DNA from: Aeromonas sp. FDAARGOS 1405
Lineage (GTDB): Bacteria; Pseudomonadota; Gammaproteobacteria; Enterobacterales; Aeromonadaceae
Reading direction: 5' to 3'
NCBI RefSeq assembly: GCF_019048265.1
Contig: NZ_CP077311.1
Coordinates: forward strand, 4,039,001 to 4,103,000
Length of the DNA: 64,000 bases
Shown: one piece after another, positions 61,798 through 64,000 of the stretch
Layout: each line of letters begins with the position of its first letter
Numbering within the stretch: the first letter of the stretch is position 1
Program-made: the position numbers and the translations under genes
The notes under the pieces: generated by a model
The model's database searches: none
Told to the model about the DNA's origin: nothing
What the model saw: the letters and a program-made list of their open reading frames with translations, nothing else

Positions 61798-62598
61798 TTA
61801 TAGCGCAGCCAGAAATTCGCTCAGTTGCTGATTAACGAAGGCCGGATTTTCCAGCGACGAGATGTGGCCAGCCGCCGGGATCTCCTTGAACGGACAACCC
61901 AGCACCTCGGCCATCAGATAGCCCTCCAGCACTGGACGGGCTTTATCTTCGCAGCCGGTCATCACCAGCGCGGGAGTGGTGATCTCCTCCAGCCACTCGA
62001 TGCGATCTTCGCGGGTCACAAAGCTGCGGCCCACCGCCACCATGGCGGCAATCTTATCCTTTGGCCAGGTTTCAAGGCGCGCCTTGAAACCGCTCATCAG
62101 CGCTTCATCGGGCTGATTGGCAAAAAAGAGCGGCGCCACCTGTTCGACGATGGGCGCCGGAATGGTGCCGAGCTGCTCGATCATCGCCAGCATGTCGAGG
62201 TAACGCTCGCAGGTGATCTGCGGCTCGAGGCCAACGAAGCTGTCCATCAGCACCAGCCCCTTAAGGCGGTTTGGCACCATGCGTGCCAGCTCCACACCCC
62301 ACATGCCACCGATGGAGAGACCCACCAGCACGAACTCATCGACTCCGAGGGCATCGAGCAGCGCCAGGTGATCCCGCGCCAGGGTTGCCAGCGTGCAGGC
62401 ACCTTCGGGGAGCAGATCAGAATCACCGTGGCCCCACAGCTCGGGAACGATGCAGCGATAGCTCCCTTTGAGCGCCTCGATTTGCGGCGCCCACATGGCG
62501 CTGTCCCACAGGTAGCTATGGCCAAACAGCAGCACCGGCCCTTGCCCTTCATCCAGATAGGCCATCCGGCGACCCGCTATCTCCATAAATTGCTTCAT
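61798..62598 (-). CDS. alpha/beta-hydrolase fold protein
   Basis: 266 residues. Canonical core: PVLLFGHSYLWDSAMW (oxyanion region), PELWGHGDSDL, nucleophile elbow LVGLSIGGMWG with Ser about 100, an acid near TGCEDKARPV and the terminal His in IPAAGHISSLENPAFV. It looks like an esterase, lactonase or haloperoxidase-type enzyme; the substrate is unknown. ATG at 62598 with CAGGAGAG upstream; a TTG at 62616 is also in frame. The start region is duplicated upstream (62653-62709). Confidence 0.85.
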   Translation of the reverse strand: MKQFMEIAGRRMAYLDEGQGPVLLFGHSYLWDSAMWAPQIEALKGSYRCIVPELWGHGDSDLLPEGACTLATLARDHLALLDALGVDEFVLVGLSIGGMWGVELARMVPNRLKGLVLMDSFVGLEPQITCERYLDMLAMIEQLGTIPAPIVEQVAPLFFANQPDEALMSGFKARLETWPKDKIAAMVAVGRSFVTREDRIEWLEEITTPALVMTGCEDKARPVLEGYLMAEVLGCPFKEIPAAGHISSLENPAFVNQQLSEFLAAL

Positions 62599-62709
62599 GT
62601 TCTCTCCTGTTGCCAACTTCTGATGATTAGACGGCAGTGCAAATCACCATAGCCATAAATGGCTTCATGTTGGCTTCTGTTGCCAACTAACGGGGCGGCA
62701 GTGTAACAC
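62583..62709. repeat. imperfect 70-bp tandem duplication of the hydrolase start region
   Basis: CCATAAATTGCTTCATGTT (62583 on) recurs as CCATAAATGGCTTCATGTT (62653 on); both continue TCTCTCCTGTTGCCAACT / GGCTTCTGTTGCCAACT and later CGGCAGTG. On the minus strand the upstream copy has a 13-codon frame (MKPFMA...stop) ahead of the real MKQFMEI start, with its ribosome site weakened (CAGAAG). Confidence 0.8.
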
Positions 62710-62783
62710 GTCCTACTTGGCAGTCGACTCTCCCTGGTGCAAGCTGAAGTGACGGCAAGAAGGGACTCAAAAAGGAGAAGAAG

Positions 62784-63599
62784 ATGCCGAAGGACAAGAG
62801 CAAGAAGCAGCCACGTCTGGACAAGAAATGCTATGAGCACCACCTTGCCCATCTGCAGGAGGAGCTGGTCAAGCTCCAGGAGTGGGTCAAACAGGAGGGG
62901 TTGAAGGTAGTGGTACTGTTCGAGGGACGGGACGCAGCTGGCAAGGGGGGCGTCATCAAGGCGATCACCGAGCCCCTCAATCCCCGGGTCTGCCGGGTTA
63001 CAGCGCTGCCCGCCCCCTCCGATCGTGAGCGCTCCCAATGGTACTTTCAGCGTTATGTGGCCCACCTGCCCGCCGCTGGCGAGATGGTGCTGTTTGACCG
63101 CTCCTGGTACAACCGGGCCGGGGTCGAGCGGGTGATGAGCTTTTGTAGCGACGCCGAGTATCGCGAGTTTCTGCGCGCCTGCCCCGAGTTTGAGCGAATG
63201 CTGATCCGCTCCGGCATCACACTGATCAAATACTGGTTCTCGGTCTCCGATGAGGAGCAGGAGAAGCGCTTCAAGGAGCGGATCAACACCCCCATCAAGC
63301 GCTGGAAGTTCAGCCCGATGGATTTGCAGTCCCGCTCGCGCTGGGTGGAGTACTCACGCGCCAAGGATGACATGTTCACCTACACCGACACCGAGGATTG
63401 CCCCTGGTTCGTGGTAGAAGCGGACGACAAGCGCCGTGCCCGCCTCAACTGCATCGCCCACCTGCTGGGCAAGGTGCCCTATGAGGTGATCCACTATGAG
63501 CCCATCAGCCTCCCCCCCATCAAGACCGAAGGGTATGAGCGCCCGCCCCTGACCAGCCAGCACTTCGTACCGGATATCACTGCCGACCTCGAGACCTGA
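62784..63599 (+). CDS. ppk2: polyphosphate kinase 2 (PPK2)
   Basis: 271 residues, single-domain PPK2. Walker A is FEGRDAAGKGG (47-56), lid and Walker B follow as MVLFDRSWYNRAGVERVM (Asp105), and KYWFSVSDEEQEKRFKER and WKFSPMDLQSRSRWVEY complete the signature. It moves phosphate between polyphosphate and nucleotides; the subtype suggests class I (nucleoside diphosphate as acceptor) but this is not certain. AAAGGAGAAG precedes the ATG. Confidence 0.92.
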   Translation: MPKDKSKKQPRLDKKCYEHHLAHLQEELVKLQEWVKQEGLKVVVLFEGRDAAGKGGVIKAITEPLNPRVCRVTALPAPSDRERSQWYFQRYVAHLPAAGEMVLFDRSWYNRAGVERVMSFCSDAEYREFLRACPEFERMLIRSGITLIKYWFSVSDEEQEKRFKERINTPIKRWKFSPMDLQSRSRWVEYSRAKDDMFTYTDTEDCPWFVVEADDKRRARLNCIAHLLGKVPYEVIHYEPISLPPIKTEGYERPPLTSQHFVPDITADLET

Positions 63600-63631
63600 C
63601 AGACACTCGCCATTTGCGGCGAGCAGATAAT

Positions 63632-63654
63632 AAAAAGCCGGTCTGACGACCGGC
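63632..63654 (-). terminator. terminator of the MalK-like gene
   Basis: GCCGGTC / GACCGGC stem with a TGAC loop. The T-run (TTTTTATTA) is on the minus-strand side, so it ends the gene from the right edge; a CTCGCC/GGCGAG stem at 63606-63623 lies after ppk2. Confidence 0.8.
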
Positions 63655-63699
63655 AAAAAGGCATTGATTATTAAGAAAGGAAAACCGGCACAACAAAAA

Positions 63700-64000
63700 T
63701 CAGGTACGGATATATTTGGCCGTGCGCGGGAACGCCTGCTCCTTGGCATCGAACAGGTAGCAGGCTTCCGCCGGAATACCCACACTATAGGTCTGACCGG
63801 TCGCCACATCCACATCCGAGGTTGTCTTGACGGTGAAGTCGTGGCCATCCACATCCATATAGACGAAAGACTCGGCCCCCAGATGCTCGGCCACCTGCAC
63901 CAGACCGCTCAGCTTGCTGTCGGCATGAGCATGGCTCAGCGGTACCAGATGCTCGGGACGTATACCCAGCTCCACCTTGTCACCGACCGCGCCACTGCGG
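63700..64000 (-). CDS. carbohydrate ABC transporter ATPase (MalK/UgpC-type), 3' part only
   Basis: The last 99 codons; the frame is open to the window edge. KVELGIRPEHLVPL is the canonical first strand of the C-terminal TOBE domain, followed by QVAEHLGAESFVYMDVDGHD and YSVGIPAEACYLFDAKEQ, as in MalK/UgpC regulatory domains. The ATPase core is off-window. Sugar specificity (maltodextrin, glycerol phosphate or other) cannot be decided here. Confidence 0.8.
   Translation of the reverse strand, partial: RSGAVGDKVELGIRPEHLVPLSHAHADSKLSGLVQVAEHLGAESFVYMDVDGHDFTVKTTSDVDVATGQTYSVGIPAEACYLFDAKEQAFPRTAKYIRT

Noticed and set aside
1..64000. tRNA genes, rRNA, CRISPR arrays, insertion sequences or prophage
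   Set aside because: Read for cloverleaf-like sequences, regular spaced repeats, transposase motifs and terminal repeats; none was found, including at the capsule locus borders.

Overview
The window looks like a chromosomal segment of an Aeromonas-type gammaproteobacterium. This is inferred from gene content and order, not from a search: menI-ydiJ, perM/bepA/arsC(yfgD), the hppD-hmgA-FAH-maiA order, LysO and PagL, plus high-GC coding sequence with clean AAGGAG ribosome sites. No rRNA, tRNA, CRISPR array, insertion sequence or prophage was seen. Both edges cut genes: menI on the left and a MalK-type ATPase on the right.

Layout. 1-4 kb: menI (partial), an unrecognised 162-residue protein and the FAD/Fe-S oxidoreductase ydiJ, all on the minus strand. 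4-15.4 kb: housekeeping genes, mostly plus strand (atypical CDF cation transporter, TerC/CorC protein YoaE, old yellow enzyme, MDR oxidoreductase, adenine deaminase, nagD, Kef-type antiporter, cupin, asnB). 15.6-39.7 kb: a capsule locus. From 16.2 to 39.1 kb it is one minus-strand array. It runs from a small lipoprotein and a KpsD-like export protein through the ABC exporter (KpsM, KpsT, KpsE), a variable AT-rich block of sugar-chain genes, ugd, three glycosyltransferases, galU and rfbBDAC (dTDP-rhamnose), to kpsC and kpsS, which build the Kdo linker. Its non-coding head carries a TATAAT box and two identical ops-like (RfaH-type) elements. Small outer-membrane beta-barrel genes flank it on both sides; the right one is PagL-like.

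40.9-64 kb: a C69 dipeptidase; the tyrosine-degradation operon (hppD, hmgA, fumarylacetoacetase, maiA); a PgpC-like phosphatase with an RluA-type pseudouridine synthase; a basic-amino-acid ABC transporter (hisP, binding protein, hisQ, hisM); the lysine exporter lysO facing away from it; a divergent isoaspartyl-dipeptidase-like amidohydrolase paired with an orphan binding protein; acpH; DUF2069 and arsC; a TlpA-like lipoprotein; bepA; a TusA-like protein; perM; a MipA/OmpV protein; an alpha/beta hydrolase; and ppk2.

How the genes work together. The capsule locus appears nearly self-contained: galU plus ugd make UDP-glucose and UDP-glucuronate, rfbBDAC make dTDP-rhamnose, multidomain glycosyltransferases build the chain, KpsC/KpsS provide the lipid-Kdo anchor and KpsMTED export it. 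No CMP-Kdo synthesis genes (kpsF/kpsU) are present, so that supply must come from elsewhere. The most unusual points are: (1) a repeated 'GW' module shared by an alpha/beta-hydrolase-like protein and a 946-residue double glycosyltransferase in the variable block; (2) the doubled ops-like element; (3) a triplicated gene end, including the stop codon, behind the amino-acid binding protein; (4) an IadA-like enzyme lacking two expected metal-site residues; and (5) a duplicated gene start upstream of an alpha/beta hydrolase.
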